Shown: positions 40,912 through 51,066, counted from the first letter of the stretch. The stretch: DNA of 64,000 bases from Paenibacillus glycinis (GCF_009909185.1 NZ_JAAAMV010000021.1:48023-112022), one strand, 5' to 3'. Notes: generated from the sequence alone by a model not told the origin. Numbers and translations: made by a program.

Positions 40912-43473
40912 TCATTCATCCGCCGTGATCGCAAACCCGTAGATATGAGCTGCCCGGCCTTGATCATTGTATAGACGCAAGGTATTCTTGCCCGCCTGCA
41001 TCCGGATGCGGATTTCGCGCTGATCTTTGATACTCCAAGTCGGGAAATCCCAGCCGTCCGTGGTGTGCAAATTCGTCCTGTACGTGTGGGCTCCGCCGTT
41101 CACTTCTACGCTGAGGTCTCTGCTTTCCCCCGCGCAATAGTCGAAGCGCATCAGATAATAGCCATCCTTCGGCAGCATAACGGAGTCAAACTTAAGCTCG
41201 CCTCCATTGCCAAGACCCGTAACCTTCTCGCCGCCCGACGCGTCCAACACGAATTCCGCGCCGCCGCTCAAGATGCCTTGTCCGACGGGCACATACAATT
41301 CCGGCTGCGGTTTGTTATCGATAATATGGATTTTTTCCAACGCGGGCACGGATCCTGCAATACGTTCGATGGACAACGCGTTCTCGCCGCCCGAAAAAGG
41401 GAATACCACGTCTCTCGTCATGAATATCTTAACGGATCCGCTTTGCGGCATATCCATCTCTACTTGGTTGATTCCGTCGCTAATACGCACTTTCCAAGGT
41501 TCTTTTGCCGCGTAGAACAGCCTTACGGTTTGCGGCTCGGCCGGTGTTTTCACCGAAAAGACAAGACGGCCGTTCAAATTCAGCAATACGGCTTGCTGAT
41601 CGTTCTCGTATTCGACAGGCTCGCTCCCTTGCCGCGTTTGCGCCTCTTGCGCCAAATATTCCGATCTTTCACCGCTCATATAGCCGGATTCAATTCCTTT
41701 TGGCAACGGCGAAATCTCTTTGGCGATATAAATGCCGGCGCCTCCGCTTTTCTTAAGCGGAAGTTCGATCACGGTCTCGCTAGTCACTGTGCAGCGTCTT
41801 ACCTTCATCATTTCGCCGCTGGAGTCATCCTCGTAAACTTCGGCCGCGAATTCGCCTTCGGGCAGAAAATCCATTTTCAGGCGCACGATCATCGCTTCGT
41901 TCGTGATGCAGCCGATCAACCATTCTTCTCCCGAACGGCGCAGAATGGCTGCATGATGACCCGGATATCCGGACAGCACCTTTACCTCATCGTAAGCGGG
42001 CTTCATGCGGCGTAAGAAATCCGTCCCTCTCCACGCTTCCAAATAATAAATGGAAGCGGCAATGTGCGCGGCGCCCGATTCGTATACGACCGAAAGCGCC
42101 ATCTGATGCGCCAGCGTCGTATTGCGGTTTTTGTTCGAGAATCCGGTCGGCGTATAATCCATCGGACCGAGCACGTTGCGCGTAAACGGAACCGTACAAT
42201 TGTGCTCGGCGTCCGGCAAGCCGCTCCACATATAGTGTTCAAGGCCCAGGATCCCTTCCGCCGTCAGGAAATTCGGCCATGTGCGTCCTTCGCCCATGCA
42301 TTTGGTCGCTCCGTGGAAATTAATCATCAACCGATGCTCGGTCATGACCTCGGCAATCATCTCGTATTGCCGCATCGTGTGCTGGGAATCGTTCTGGAAG
42401 AAGTCCACCTTGAGCCCGTCTACCCCGCAGCTTGCCCAGAGCGCAATTTTCTCGCGCGCCGTTTCGGGCGTATCGATATACTGCATGGCGCTCCACAGCC
42501 ATACGACGATGCCTTTCGAATGGGCATAATCGCACAGCTCTTTCAGCCACGTAATATCCCAGTCCGCGTCCACGGTGAGCCCTTCGAATCCGACCCCCGC
42601 CGCGTAATCCACATAGCGTTTTTGCTCCGTGTAGAGCTGCGCGCTGTTCATATATTCCCACCAACCCCATAAACAACGCCCGGGTTTGATCCAGCTTGTG
42701 TCTTCGATCGCGGAAGGCGGATTCAAGTTATAGTTGATCGTCGTATTCACCAATTCGTTGAGATCGTCCGTCGCCACGATGACGCGCCAAGGAGAGGAGA
42801 ACGGCAGCTTGCAGGAGAGCGGCCTTCCCATTTCTTCCGGGGCGAACTCCAAAGACAGGCTGCGGCCTCCGGCTCCGCGCAAGTGACTGGAGCAATAGCT
42901 GCCGTTCGTGTTATACACCTGCGCTTCCGTCAGCATGACCCAACCGCCATTGTCGGCGTGGAACAAGCTTGGCATTCCGTAATCCCTGCCCGCTTTGTCT
43001 TCCCATCCGGTATGGTCGTACGTGGCTTCATAGCTGCTGTTCAAATGCTGCAGCCACAAATCGTCGTAGGTCTCCGCCAAAGCGAAATTCGTCGCTTCGC
43101 GAATGACTTGCATAGGCTGCTCTATATCGGACAGCACTTGATAGCGAAAAGCAGCCCCGTCGTCATACGCGCGAGCGCACAGCACGAACGTATACGCCCC
43201 GCATGCAAATTGCAGGGACATCTCGTTCGCATGGTTATCATAAACGGCCTTTTTTCCCGCCGGCAGCGAATAGGTCTCGTCAACGATCGCGCGCGTTTCT
43301 TTTATAAAACGAAATGCCGTCGCGAAATTTTCCAAATCGCTTTCAAAGCCGAGCTTGCTTTGCTCTATGACCGCACGGCCATTGCGCTCGACGGCGTACC
43401 CTAACTCTCCCTCGGCATTTCTGCCGACCGTCATGCGAATAGCCTTATTCGGCGAACGCAGTTCCCACATCAT
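40912..43473 (-). CDS. Cytoplasmic glycoside hydrolase family 97 enzyme with C-terminal carbohydrate-binding-like domain
   Basis: The protein is 853 residues from ATG 43473, 6 nt after AGGAG; an upstream ATG at 43494 has no ribosome site. GH97 features: an N-terminal beta-sandwich (WELRSPNKAIRMTV, SLPAGKKAVYDNHANEM), a barrel with WSGLP/FTRNVLGPMDYTP, and the block DGLKVDFFQND, whose Asp (about 357) is the nucleophile in retaining members. Inverting SusB-type alpha-glucosidases lack this Asp. TAEGILGLEHYMW carries a candidate acid/base Glu. The last ~120 residues look like a CBM6/35-type sandwich. There is no signal peptide, so imported oligosaccharides are the likely substrate, with alpha-galactoside-type specificity favoured over starch (inference). 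It is last in the operon after the binding protein. Confidence 0.85.
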   Translation of the reverse strand: MMWELRSPNKAIRMTVGRNAEGELGYAVERNGRAVIEQSKLGFESDLENFATAFRFIKETRAIVDETYSLPAGKKAVYDNHANEMSLQFACGAYTFVLCARAYDDGAAFRYQVLSDIEQPMQVIREATNFALAETYDDLWLQHLNSSYEATYDHTGWEDKAGRDYGMPSLFHADNGGWVMLTEAQVYNTNGSYCSSHLRGAGGRSLSLEFAPEEMGRPLSCKLPFSSPWRVIVATDDLNELVNTTINYNLNPPSAIEDTSWIKPGRCLWGWWEYMNSAQLYTEQKRYVDYAAGVGFEGLTVDADWDITWLKELCDYAHSKGIVVWLWSAMQYIDTPETAREKIALWASCGVDGLKVDFFQNDSQHTMRQYEMIAEVMTEHRLMINFHGATKCMGEGRTWPNFLTAEGILGLEHYMWSGLPDAEHNCTVPFTRNVLGPMDYTPTGFSNKNRNTTLAHQMALSVVYESGAAHIAASIYYLEAWRGTDFLRRMKPAYDEVKVLSGYPGHHAAILRRSGEEWLIGCITNEAMIVRLKMDFLPEGEFAAEVYEDDSSGEMMKVRRCTVTSETVIELPLKKSGGAGIYIAKEISPLPKGIESGYMSGERSEYLAQEAQTRQGSEPVEYENDQQAVLLNLNGRLVFSVKTPAEPQTVRLFYAAKEPWKVRISDGINQVEMDMPQSGSVKIFMTRDVVFPFSGGENALSIERIAGSVPALEKIHIIDNKPQPELYVPVGQGILSGGAEFVLDASGGEKVTGLGNGGELKFDSVMLPKDGYYLMRFDYCAGESRDLSVEVNGGAHTYRTNLHTTDGWDFPTWSIKDQREIRIRMQAGKNTLRLYNDQGRAAHIYGFAITADE

Positions 43474-43502
43474 CGTAATCTCCTGCCCATTCATTTGGTG
43501 TA

Positions 43503-43523
43503 GGGGCAGGGTTACCCTGCCCC
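43503..43523 (-). other. Near-perfect 21-bp intercistronic hairpin
   Basis: GGGGCAGGGT (43503-43512) and ACCCTGCCCC (43514-43523) form 10-bp arms around one base, in the 85-bp gap between the binding-protein stop and the GH97 start. There is no T run. It may protect the 3' end of the upstream mRNA and raise binding-protein levels relative to the enzyme. Confidence 0.6.
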
Positions 43524-43558
43524 GGAATAAAACGATTCACTTCTCGCTTGCCAAAGGC

Positions 43559-45208
43559 TTACTTTTGTTCGGCCGCATTGTACAATGCCAGACGAGCTTT
43601 ATAGTTTTCCGTGTAAATGCCTTCGATTTTCACCGCGTCGTTCGCTTCGATTTCGGCAATCATTTTCGCATACATACCGTCGATTTCATCATGCGACTGC
43701 GCATACACCATATTGGAAAAGCCGGTGTCGATAATATCCTTGATTTTTTGTTCGTTCAGTGCGTCGGGCGTGCCGCTCTTCGGACCGAGATCATCGTAAA
43801 GCGCGGTATCCCAGGTCGAACCGGCCATCGATTTCAATGCATGCTGATTCACGTTATCTCTCTTGTAACGGAACATTAAGTCATACGGAGTGCCGTCTTC
43901 GCCCAATCCGTTGCGGATCATCCATGTCCATTTGCGAGCGCCGGTTGATTTCGAGAACGCCGCCCAATCTTTGCTGATGGCATCCAGCGCTTCCTGCGTC
44001 GGCACGTGAACGCCGTTCTCCATATTCCAGTTCATGCCTTCCTTGCCCCACATCAGCAAATATTGGCCTTCTTCGCTCGCCAGGAAGTCCAAAAATTTGA
44101 TCGTTTCCACCGGATGCTTGTTCGCTTTCGTAATGCCGACTCCGTCCCAACCCAAAGAACTGCGCGGCCCGTAAGTCGTTTTATTCGGATCGACGCCCGG
44201 GGCCGTCACTTTGAATCCGTAGAACAGTTGATGCGTATCTTCGCCGTATTGCGTTCGAAACGCGCTGTTGGCTTCGTTCACGATACCGCCCGCCGTTGCG
44301 AATACGCGTCCGCTGGCCGTTTTCTGCGCATAATTTTGCGCTTTATTGATTCCCCACTCGCGGTCGAGCAAGCCTTCCGAATAAAGCGTATTGATGAATC
44401 TGATCATTGCCAAGTACTGCGGATCCCTGACATCGAATTCAAGGCGGCCATCATGCTCGTAATACGTTTTCATCCCGTACATCGCCTTGAACGAGCCGAT
44501 GATGGTAGGCATGTGGTCAGCGCTTACCGTCATCGGTATGGAAGGTTTTCCGTCAACCTCGGGATATTTCGCCTTGAACTTTCTCAGCAAATCCAGAAAT
44601 TCATCCTGCGTAAAGGAATCCCCGGCCGCGGCGCGCTCGCCGTATCCGAACTCCTCCAGGATATCCATGCGCATATTGATGGCCCAGTTTGGATCCGGAT
44701 CCAATCCGTACCAGTTGTTCAAATAATAATTTTTGCCGTCCTCGTACACGCTTTTGGAAAGTACGTCGCCATAACGCTTCTTGATATTCGGAGCGTACTC
44801 TTCGATCAAATCGTTCAGAGGAATCAAAGCGCCGGCGGCAATGTATTTGTTCAAGGTAGCCTCGCGTCTGTCGATCAGCGCGATATCGGGCAAATCTCCG
44901 CTGACCAGCATCAGGTTCAGTTTCTCGTCCGGATTGCCGGTGGGTTGCTGAATCTCGATAAACACGCCCGTACGATCCGTGATTTCTTGCGCCACGGGGT
45001 TCGTAAACGGATCGCCCACGTTTTTATCGAACAAAGTCAACGTAATCGGCTTCTTCGGCGTATCGTTTGTTGCTTTGCCGTTTGTTGCTTTGCTGTTCGT
45101 TGCTTCATCCTTGGTCGAGTTAACATCCGAATTTTTGTTTCCGGAACTGCACGCGCTCAAAAGCAAAATACTTGCAAGCGCCGCTGTCAAAACGAATCTC
45201 TTTTTCAT
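43559..45208 (-). CDS. Extracellular solute-binding lipoprotein of the GH97-locus importer
   Basis: The precursor is 549 residues from ATG 45208 (AGGAGGG 8 nt upstream; the ATG two codons earlier is too close to that site). Its lipobox is LLSAC (Cys about 20), then an Asn/Ser/Lys/Thr-rich linker in which KATN repeats. The body resembles LplA/LipO-type oligosaccharide binders: LMLVSGDLPDIALIDRREATLNKYIAAGALIPLNDLIEE in parts, and FLDFLASEEGQYLLMWGKEG. It lies 158 bp after the LplC-type gene. That gap contains hairpins (CCTAC/GTAGG; CCGAA/TTCGG) and may hold a separate processing or start site. Confidence 0.85.
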   Translation of the reverse strand: MKKRFVLTAALASILLLSACSSGNKNSDVNSTKDEATNSKATNGKATNDTPKKPITLTLFDKNVGDPFTNPVAQEITDRTGVFIEIQQPTGNPDEKLNLMLVSGDLPDIALIDRREATLNKYIAAGALIPLNDLIEEYAPNIKKRYGDVLSKSVYEDGKNYYLNNWYGLDPDPNWAINMRMDILEEFGYGERAAAGDSFTQDEFLDLLRKFKAKYPEVDGKPSIPMTVSADHMPTIIGSFKAMYGMKTYYEHDGRLEFDVRDPQYLAMIRFINTLYSEGLLDREWGINKAQNYAQKTASGRVFATAGGIVNEANSAFRTQYGEDTHQLFYGFKVTAPGVDPNKTTYGPRSSLGWDGVGITKANKHPVETIKFLDFLASEEGQYLLMWGKEGMNWNMENGVHVPTQEALDAISKDWAAFSKSTGARKWTWMIRNGLGEDGTPYDLMFRYKRDNVNQHALKSMAGSTWDTALYDDLGPKSGTPDALNEQKIKDIIDTGFSNMVYAQSHDEIDGMYAKMIAEIEANDAVKIEGIYTENYKARLALYNAAEQK

Positions 45209-45366
45209 TTTCATACCCTCCTGTTTAGTAAATAGCTTCTCTTTATTCGCCGAATCAGATGAACCATCACACTCCTACTCTTGTAGGGGATTTTATTTAG
45301 TCCGCGTCCCGAACCGGAAAAAGATTCGGAGAGTCGGATAAAATACTTCCTCGTGATTCGTAACCA

Positions 45367-46308
45367 TTAGCCTTTTACTGCCCCGATGAGCATTCCTTGC
45401 AGGAAGTACTTTTGCAATAACGGATAGACGACAATAATGGGCAGCGTAGCTACCATCGTCACCGTCATACGGATACTCTCGCTGGACACCGGCAATTTTC
45501 GCTGTTCGTTCGCAAGCTGCTGCGACGTGTTCAGCATATCATTTGTCTGGAACTGATTGAGAATTTTCACCAACACGGCCGACAAGGTTTTCAACGAATC
45601 TTTATAGGTATAAATATAAGAATCGTACCATGCGTTCCAATGACTGATGGCCGAAAACAAGGTAACCGTGGCAAGCACCGGCGTACACACGGGTATCATG
45701 ACTTTCAAAAAAATCTGAATGTCGTTCGCGCCTTCTATTTGTGCCGCTTCCTCCATTTCTTTCGGCATGCCCTCCATGTAGGTTCGCACGAGGATCATCC
45801 AGAAAATGCTCATGATCCCGGGGAAAATGAACACCCAAAAATTATCGATGAGATGCAAGCTGCGCACGACCATATAGGTGGGAATCAAGCCGCCGCTGAA
45901 GTACATCGTAAATACAAAATACAAATTAAAGCCGCGCCAGCCCACGAGCTCTCTTTTGCTTAGCGCATACGCCACCATCGAAACGCAAGCCAGCGTAAGC
46001 GGCACGCCGACGACGGTTCGGCCGACCGTCACCACGAAGGAATTTAATATTTCTTCGTCCTGCAAAACGGTCCGGTAGCTGCCCAAGCTGAAATCGCTCG
46101 GCCACAGCATAAATTGTCCATACGTAGGGGCCGACGCATCATTGAGCGACAAAACAAAAATGTACCAGAAAGGAAAGAACGTAATGGCGAATATAAGCAA
46201 CAGGAAACCGTAAATGATGATATTTGCCATAATCGTTTCCGCTATATGTTGCCGTAACCACTCGCTTATTGAACCCGGCTTGTAACGCCGTGCAACTCCA
46301 TTTTGCAT
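45367..46308 (-). CDS. Sugar ABC transporter permease, LplC/YtcP type (GH97 locus)
   Basis: This 313-residue permease has FPFWYIFVLSLNDASAPTYG, MYFSGGLIPTYMVVRSLHL, the EAA loop EMEEAAQIEGANDIQIFLKVMIPV and the C-terminal YPLLQKYFLQGMLIGAVKG. The open frame begins at 46308 (ATG) behind AAGGA. It lies 30 bp after the LplB-type gene. No ATPase is linked, so a shared MsmX-like ATPase is assumed. Confidence 0.9.
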   Translation of the reverse strand: MQNGVARRYKPGSISEWLRQHIAETIMANIIIYGFLLLIFAITFFPFWYIFVLSLNDASAPTYGQFMLWPSDFSLGSYRTVLQDEEILNSFVVTVGRTVVGVPLTLACVSMVAYALSKRELVGWRGFNLYFVFTMYFSGGLIPTYMVVRSLHLIDNFWVFIFPGIMSIFWMILVRTYMEGMPKEMEEAAQIEGANDIQIFLKVMIPVCTPVLATVTLFSAISHWNAWYDSYIYTYKDSLKTLSAVLVKILNQFQTNDMLNTSQQLANEQRKLPVSSESIRMTVTMVATLPIIVVYPLLQKYFLQGMLIGAVKG

Positions 46309-46338
46309 TTCCTTGCTCCTCCCGACCGCGCATATGAC

Positions 46339-47304
46339 TTAGAACAGATGGGTTTGGCCCATTTTTTTAGAGATGCTGTTGACGCTTACCACCAAAATAA
46401 ATGCGACGACCGATTTGAACATGCTTACGGCAGCTGCGTACGAGAACATCCCGTTTTGAATGCCATAACGAAACGCATAGGTATCGACCACGTCGGAATA
46501 CGACCTGTTCAGCGAATTCCCCAATAAAAAATATTGATCGAATCCGGTATTCATCAAATTGCCGATGTTTAAAATCAAAAGAATAATGATCGTTGGCCGT
46601 ATCGTCGGCAGCAAGACGTGCCAGATTTGCTTCATGCGACCGGCGCCGTCTATTTTTGCGGCTTCGAATAGCGCCGGCGGAACCGCGGCAATGGCCGCCA
46701 AATACATGATGGAGTTATATCCCATATCCTTCCACGCATTCGACAAGGCAATGATGATCCAGAACAGCTTTCCTTCCTGCATGAACAAAACGCCTTGTTT
46801 GACGGCGCCGATATTCATCAAGAATTGATTTACGGGTCCTTCGGTCGACAACAACGTCATCACGATGCTTGCAGCGACAACCCATGAAATAAAAAAGGGG
46901 AAATAGGATGTTGTTTGTACGACCCGCTTAAACCAATTGATTCTGACTTCATTCAACGCGATGGCAATGAAGATCGGAACAACGAACCCGATAGACAGCG
47001 TCAACACGCTCGAGACCAAGGTATTGCGCATCACTCGCCCAAAATCTTGCCCCGTGAAAAAGAAGTCAAACCACTGAAATCCCACGAATTTCGCATGAAA
47101 GAGGGAACCCCAGAAATTCCCTAAAGCCGGCTTGTAGTCCGTGAACGCCATGTACAGACCAACCATGGGCGCATAAGAAAATAACGCTGCCCAAACGACT
47201 CCGGGGATCAATAGTAAATAGACGTATCGCTGCCGAACCATCTTTTTAACGGTAGGATGCTTCAGCAGAGGCATTCCCGCGTTGCTTTCATCTTTCAATT
47301 CCAT
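46339..47304 (-). CDS. Sugar ABC transporter permease, LplB/YteP type (GH97 locus)
   Basis: The protein is 321 residues from ATG 47304, 7 nt after GGAGG; the longer frame to 47349 lacks a site. Blocks are RYVYLLLIPGVVWAALFSYAPMVGLYMAF, the EAA loop ALFEAAKIDGAGRMKQIWHVLLP and IILLILNIGNLMNTGFDQYFLL. It opens the operon LplB, LplC, binding protein, GH97, and is divergent from the YesN/YesM pair. Codon use is lower in GC than in genes outside 41-53.8 kb. Confidence 0.9.
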   Translation of the reverse strand: MELKDESNAGMPLLKHPTVKKMVRQRYVYLLLIPGVVWAALFSYAPMVGLYMAFTDYKPALGNFWGSLFHAKFVGFQWFDFFFTGQDFGRVMRNTLVSSVLTLSIGFVVPIFIAIALNEVRINWFKRVVQTTSYFPFFISWVVAASIVMTLLSTEGPVNQFLMNIGAVKQGVLFMQEGKLFWIIIALSNAWKDMGYNSIMYLAAIAAVPPALFEAAKIDGAGRMKQIWHVLLPTIRPTIIILLILNIGNLMNTGFDQYFLLGNSLNRSYSDVVDTYAFRYGIQNGMFSYAAAVSMFKSVVAFILVVSVNSISKKMGQTHLF

Positions 47305-47344
47305 TCCCCCGCCTCCTCTTCGCCAAACTTTTATCGATGTATTC

Positions 47345-47416
47345 ATCATACGGAATCCTAAATTCGATCTCTATCTCACGATTTTCTGATTTCTCTCCGA
47401 AACGAAAGAACTTTCG
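47345..47416 (-). promoter_or_regulatory. Importer-operon promoter with 46-bp element shared with the secreted GH97 gene
   Basis: A -10-like TATGAT (47350-47345, minus strand) is preceded, 20 bp upstream, by a 46-bp block (47371-47416). The block is 34/46 identical without gaps to 53759-53804, including TCTTTCGTTTC and GATAG at its two ends (minus strand). No -35 consensus is seen, so activation is expected; the divergent YesN-type regulator is the prime candidate. Confidence 0.6.
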
Positions 47417-47638
47417 CCCAATTGAAGGATGAGCGATGCGCTTAAGGTAGATGAATGTAAAAAAAGCGATGGCGATGGCAGCCCCCACCGTGAACCGGTG
47501 CGCTGGCGCTGGACATCCCACGCTCTTTGTCGTTGACATTATCTACGTTCGATCATATACTTTCTCCAGTTTCACTTTTCCGTATGGGCTAGGCTTATTT
47601 GTTCCCGCTTAACTATTAACGATATTCGCGGAGGATCT

Positions 47639-49222
47639 ATGTACACTGTTGTTTTAGTCGATGACGAACGACTCACCTTGGACAACATTTCCAATTATGT
47701 GAACTGGGAACAAATGCACTGCCGTGTCATTGCCACCGCCAGCAACGGACGGGACGCAATGGAAAAGATAGAAGCCCTGCAACCGCATATTCTGATTACC
47801 GACGTTAAGATGCCCGTCATGGACGGCATTGAACTCTGCAAGCAAGTGCATGCCCGCTTCCCTAGCATCCAGATCGTTTTTCTCAGCGGATACAATGAGT
47901 TCGATTATGCTCGCGCCGCGCTGCAACACGGTGCCTGCGGCTATTTGTTGAAGCCGGTCGACCACGAAGAGCTGGCCGCCATGATGAAGATCGTTCGCCA
48001 ACGCTGCGACGAGCAGAAGAACCATCACAATTCCACCCTCATAAAATCCGGTGAATATCTGCGCGAGCTTCTCCAGATCGGCGGTAATCTGCTCTCCGGC
48101 TTAGCGAATGAAGTGACCTCTATTTACAATCAGCATTTGCATCTTCCCGCCGATAACAAAACGTTTACCTTTGTTTTTATCAGCATCGACGAATATATGC
48201 TGTTGGCAGAGAATCCGCTCCTGATCGATGCACCTCCCAATGATTTTTCCCTCGTGGAAAGATTGGAATTTTTCATCGCCGGATTGCCCAGTTTTATCCC
48301 CGGCGTACTGACCAAACTGCGCGACGGCCAATGGATCTTTGCCACTCGGCAATCGGACCGTGCCGCGTTTGAGCATTGGCGCAATCAGAATGCGAATGCG
48401 ATGCATTGGATCTCCCTATTCCTCGCAAGCAGCCCGCTAACGCTGCATTCCTTTACGAAGCAATGGTCAAAGATGCTGCAAATGCGCAAACAGCTGGTTG
48501 CGACTCAAGGCACGGGACTTATCAGCGACGACTGGGAAAACATGGACGTCGCATGGCGCAAGACGCCTTTTCCGAAAACGGAGCACTTGATTGCCGCCGT
48601 GCAGCAAAAACGCAGAGACCAAGCGGAAGAATGGCTCCATGACTTTTTCGACGGCGGTCTGCCACCCGGAAATATCAGTCAAGTTTTTGTCGATACCAAG
48701 TCGGTATTCGATTCGCTGCTGTCCGCCATTGCGGCTAACAACCGCCAGTTGAAGGATATTATCGTGCAGGATGCCAAGTTCTTTGGACGCCTTTCCCTGA
48801 TGGAGAGCATGCAATCGATGAAAACGCTCATGAGGCAAATATTGAACATGATGATGGACGAATTGGAAGCGTCTCCAGTCGACCGGCATATCGAGCTTGT
48901 CGACGAAGTTTGCGGGATCATCCAAAAAAACTACGGACAGGTTATTTCGATCGAAATGCTGGCGGAATTGGTCTTCCTTTCCCCCAACTATCTCCGAGCT
49001 ATTTTCAAGGATATTACGGGGAAAACATTGCTCGAATACGTCACTCAGATCCGCATGGACAATGCTTGCATCATGCTGCGGGACACGAATCTTCGAATTC
49101 ATGACATTGCAAAAAGAGTCGGCTATGAAAGCCCCTCCTATTTCGGCGCTGTCTTTTTCAAACGCACGGGGCTCACGCCCAACCAATACCGTACGCACGC
49201 GGAAAAGGGACAGCGAGCATGA
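47639..49222 (+). CDS. YesN-type response regulator (receiver plus AraC helix-turn-helix)
   Basis: This 527-residue protein starts at ATG 47639, 5 nt after GGAGG. The receiver domain (1-120) has acidic pocket VDDE, phosphoacceptor Asp about 55 in ITDVKMPVMDG, and the switch Lys in YLLKPVDHEE. A long middle region is of unknown fold. An AraC DNA-binding domain at about 425-525 has ISIEMLAELVFLSPNYLRAIFKDITGKT and IHDIAKRVGYESPSYFGAVFFKRTGLTPNQYR in parts. It overlaps the kinase gene by 4 bp (ATGA). It likely activates the divergent importer operon and the secreted GH97 gene through the shared 46-bp element. Confidence 0.9.
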   Translation: MYTVVLVDDERLTLDNISNYVNWEQMHCRVIATASNGRDAMEKIEALQPHILITDVKMPVMDGIELCKQVHARFPSIQIVFLSGYNEFDYARAALQHGACGYLLKPVDHEELAAMMKIVRQRCDEQKNHHNSTLIKSGEYLRELLQIGGNLLSGLANEVTSIYNQHLHLPADNKTFTFVFISIDEYMLLAENPLLIDAPPNDFSLVERLEFFIAGLPSFIPGVLTKLRDGQWIFATRQSDRAAFEHWRNQNANAMHWISLFLASSPLTLHSFTKQWSKMLQMRKQLVATQGTGLISDDWENMDVAWRKTPFPKTEHLIAAVQQKRRDQAEEWLHDFFDGGLPPGNISQVFVDTKSVFDSLLSAIAANNRQLKDIIVQDAKFFGRLSLMESMQSMKTLMRQILNMMMDELEASPVDRHIELVDEVCGIIQKNYGQVISIEMLAELVFLSPNYLRAIFKDITGKTLLEYVTQIRMDNACIMLRDTNLRIHDIAKRVGYESPSYFGAVFFKRTGLTPNQYRTHAEKGQRA

Positions 49223-50970
49223 ATGTACTGAGAAGAATTTCCAAACATTCATCTTTATTGCAAAAATTATTAATCATGTTCATTGCCGTCACGATCATCC
49301 CGCTTCTAATCATTACGATATTCTTCTATGATCGTACCGAGAAACGACTGTTGGAATTGACCTACGAAAATATGTATAGCAGCAACCAACAAATCAGCAG
49401 CAACGTAAATGCGCAATTGGACAATCTTGGCCAAATTTTATCATTGCTTTATACGGATGAAACCTTGCAAGCTTATCTAACGAAATCATATTCAAGCGAC
49501 ATTCCTATCGTCGAAGCCTACAAATATATCGATGGACTCTTATACAGCCTGCTGTCCGCGAACAACAACCTTTCAAGCATTAACCTCTACGTAAACAATG
49601 AAACGCTCCCGGAGGACGGTCTGTTTCTCAAACATATTACGCCTGACCTTCTAGCGACTCAGTTTCTTTCTCAATTAAATCAAACCTATGGAAATAATAT
49701 ATTCAGCAACATCATTCAAGAAAAAAACGGGAAAAATGTCGTTTATTTGGGACGAATTCTTAACTATAATACCCAAAACCAATCTTACGGAATGGTTACG
49801 ATCGGTCTCAATGAAGAATTGCTTTACCGGTTAATCGAAAAAGAAGAGCAAAACAAACGCGTCTTCTTGCTCAACGAACATAATCAAATCATCTCCGCGT
49901 CCGATAAATCGCTTTTAAACCGGTCCTTCAGCGAGGCCATCGGCCCCGAGCTGTCAATCAATAAAGAAGTCGTCACCCTGAACGGACATCCCGCTCTGCT
50001 GGTGTATAACACCATGTACCATGGTTGGAAAACCGTATCCCTCACCCCGCTTGATGATATCATGCGTTCATCCCGCATAACGGCTCTGCAAATTGTCGTC
50101 ATCGCGCTTTTTAGCCTTGTCTTATCCATCTCGATGATCGTTGTCATCGCCAAATACCTTTCGCGCCGTCTGCGTAAATTAAACCTTCAAGCAGCGCAAA
50201 TCGAGCAAGGAAATTTCACCCTCCTGCCCGATGATTACAGCACGGACGAAATCGGTCAATTAAGGGCGGCTTTCAACCAGATGAGCACGCGTCTCAAAGA
50301 TTTGATAGACAAGCTGTATGTCAAGGAAATCGCCAAGCGCGATGCGGAGCTTTATGCCTTGCAAAGCCAGATTAATCCGCATTTTCTTTATAATACGCTG
50401 TCGGGCATCTCGTCTCTGGCCATTCAAAACGGCGATGGCGAAGTAAGCAAAATCGTAAACCATCTCGCAAGATTCTATCAAACCTCGCTGAATATGGGGT
50501 ATCAATATATCACGCTGGAACAAGAACTCGCCCTTACCAAGCACTATCTGGCTATCCAGCATATGCGCTTTGATAACCGCTTTATCGAGCGCTGGGAAAT
50601 TGACGACAGCTTATCCGCGCAGAAAATAATAAAATTGCTGCTGCAGCCTTTTGTCGAAAATGCCATTAATCACGCCATGCATGATGATCAACAATGCCTG
50701 AATATCGCTATCCGCGCTTACCGATCCGTACACGTCGGCGTTCCGGCGCTCTTGCTCGAAGTAGAAGATGACGGCTGCGGAATGTCTTCCGAACAAGCAG
50801 AGAACCTGCTGCTCTCGGAATCGAAAGGAGGGTATGGCATCAAAAACGTTCACGAACGCGTGCAGCTTGCTTACGGGGAAAACTACGGCGTAACCATTCA
50901 TAGCGAAGCCGGACGCGGCACGAAAATCAGGATCATCCTCCCTTTGCAGCAACTTCCGAATAACGGTTGA
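49219..50970 (+). CDS. YesM-type sensor histidine kinase
   Basis: This 583-residue protein has two membrane helices (about 16-38 and 290-312) enclosing an extracellular double-Cache-like sensor, then a HAMP segment (YLSRRLRKLNLQAAQIEQGNF). The His_kinase block LQSQINPHFLYNTLSGISSLA has the phosphorylated His at about 388. The ATPase has the N box LLLQPFVENAINHAM and G boxes VEDDGCGMS and GGYGIKNVHERV. It pairs with the overlapping regulator gene. The Cache region should sense an extracellular sugar or the loaded binding protein (inference). Its DNA is among the most AT-rich coding sequence in the window. Confidence 0.9.
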   Translation: MNVLRRISKHSSLLQKLLIMFIAVTIIPLLIITIFFYDRTEKRLLELTYENMYSSNQQISSNVNAQLDNLGQILSLLYTDETLQAYLTKSYSSDIPIVEAYKYIDGLLYSLLSANNNLSSINLYVNNETLPEDGLFLKHITPDLLATQFLSQLNQTYGNNIFSNIIQEKNGKNVVYLGRILNYNTQNQSYGMVTIGLNEELLYRLIEKEEQNKRVFLLNEHNQIISASDKSLLNRSFSEAIGPELSINKEVVTLNGHPALLVYNTMYHGWKTVSLTPLDDIMRSSRITALQIVVIALFSLVLSISMIVVIAKYLSRRLRKLNLQAAQIEQGNFTLLPDDYSTDEIGQLRAAFNQMSTRLKDLIDKLYVKEIAKRDAELYALQSQINPHFLYNTLSGISSLAIQNGDGEVSKIVNHLARFYQTSLNMGYQYITLEQELALTKHYLAIQHMRFDNRFIERWEIDDSLSAQKIIKLLLQPFVENAINHAMHDDQQCLNIAIRAYRSVHVGVPALLLEVEDDGCGMSSEQAENLLLSESKGGYGIKNVHERVQLAYGENYGVTIHSEAGRGTKIRIILPLQQLPNNG

Positions 50971-51008
50971 CATCGCTAAAAGTCGAACCGGGCGCATGGA
51001 CGATACTA

Positions 51009-51066
51009 AAAAAAGCAAAGGCGGTGCACGGGGTGTTGCCCCGGCATCGCCTTTGCTTTGTTTTGT
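51009..51066 (+). terminator. Terminator of the YesN/YesM operon
   Basis: AAAGCAAAGGCGGTGC (51013-51028) pairs with GCATCGCCTTTGCTTT with one mismatch, with an inner CGGGG/CCCCG stem, followed by GTTTTG. The rest of 50971-51183 holds a CTTCGAG/CTCGAAG stem without a T run and no gene. Confidence 0.85.
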
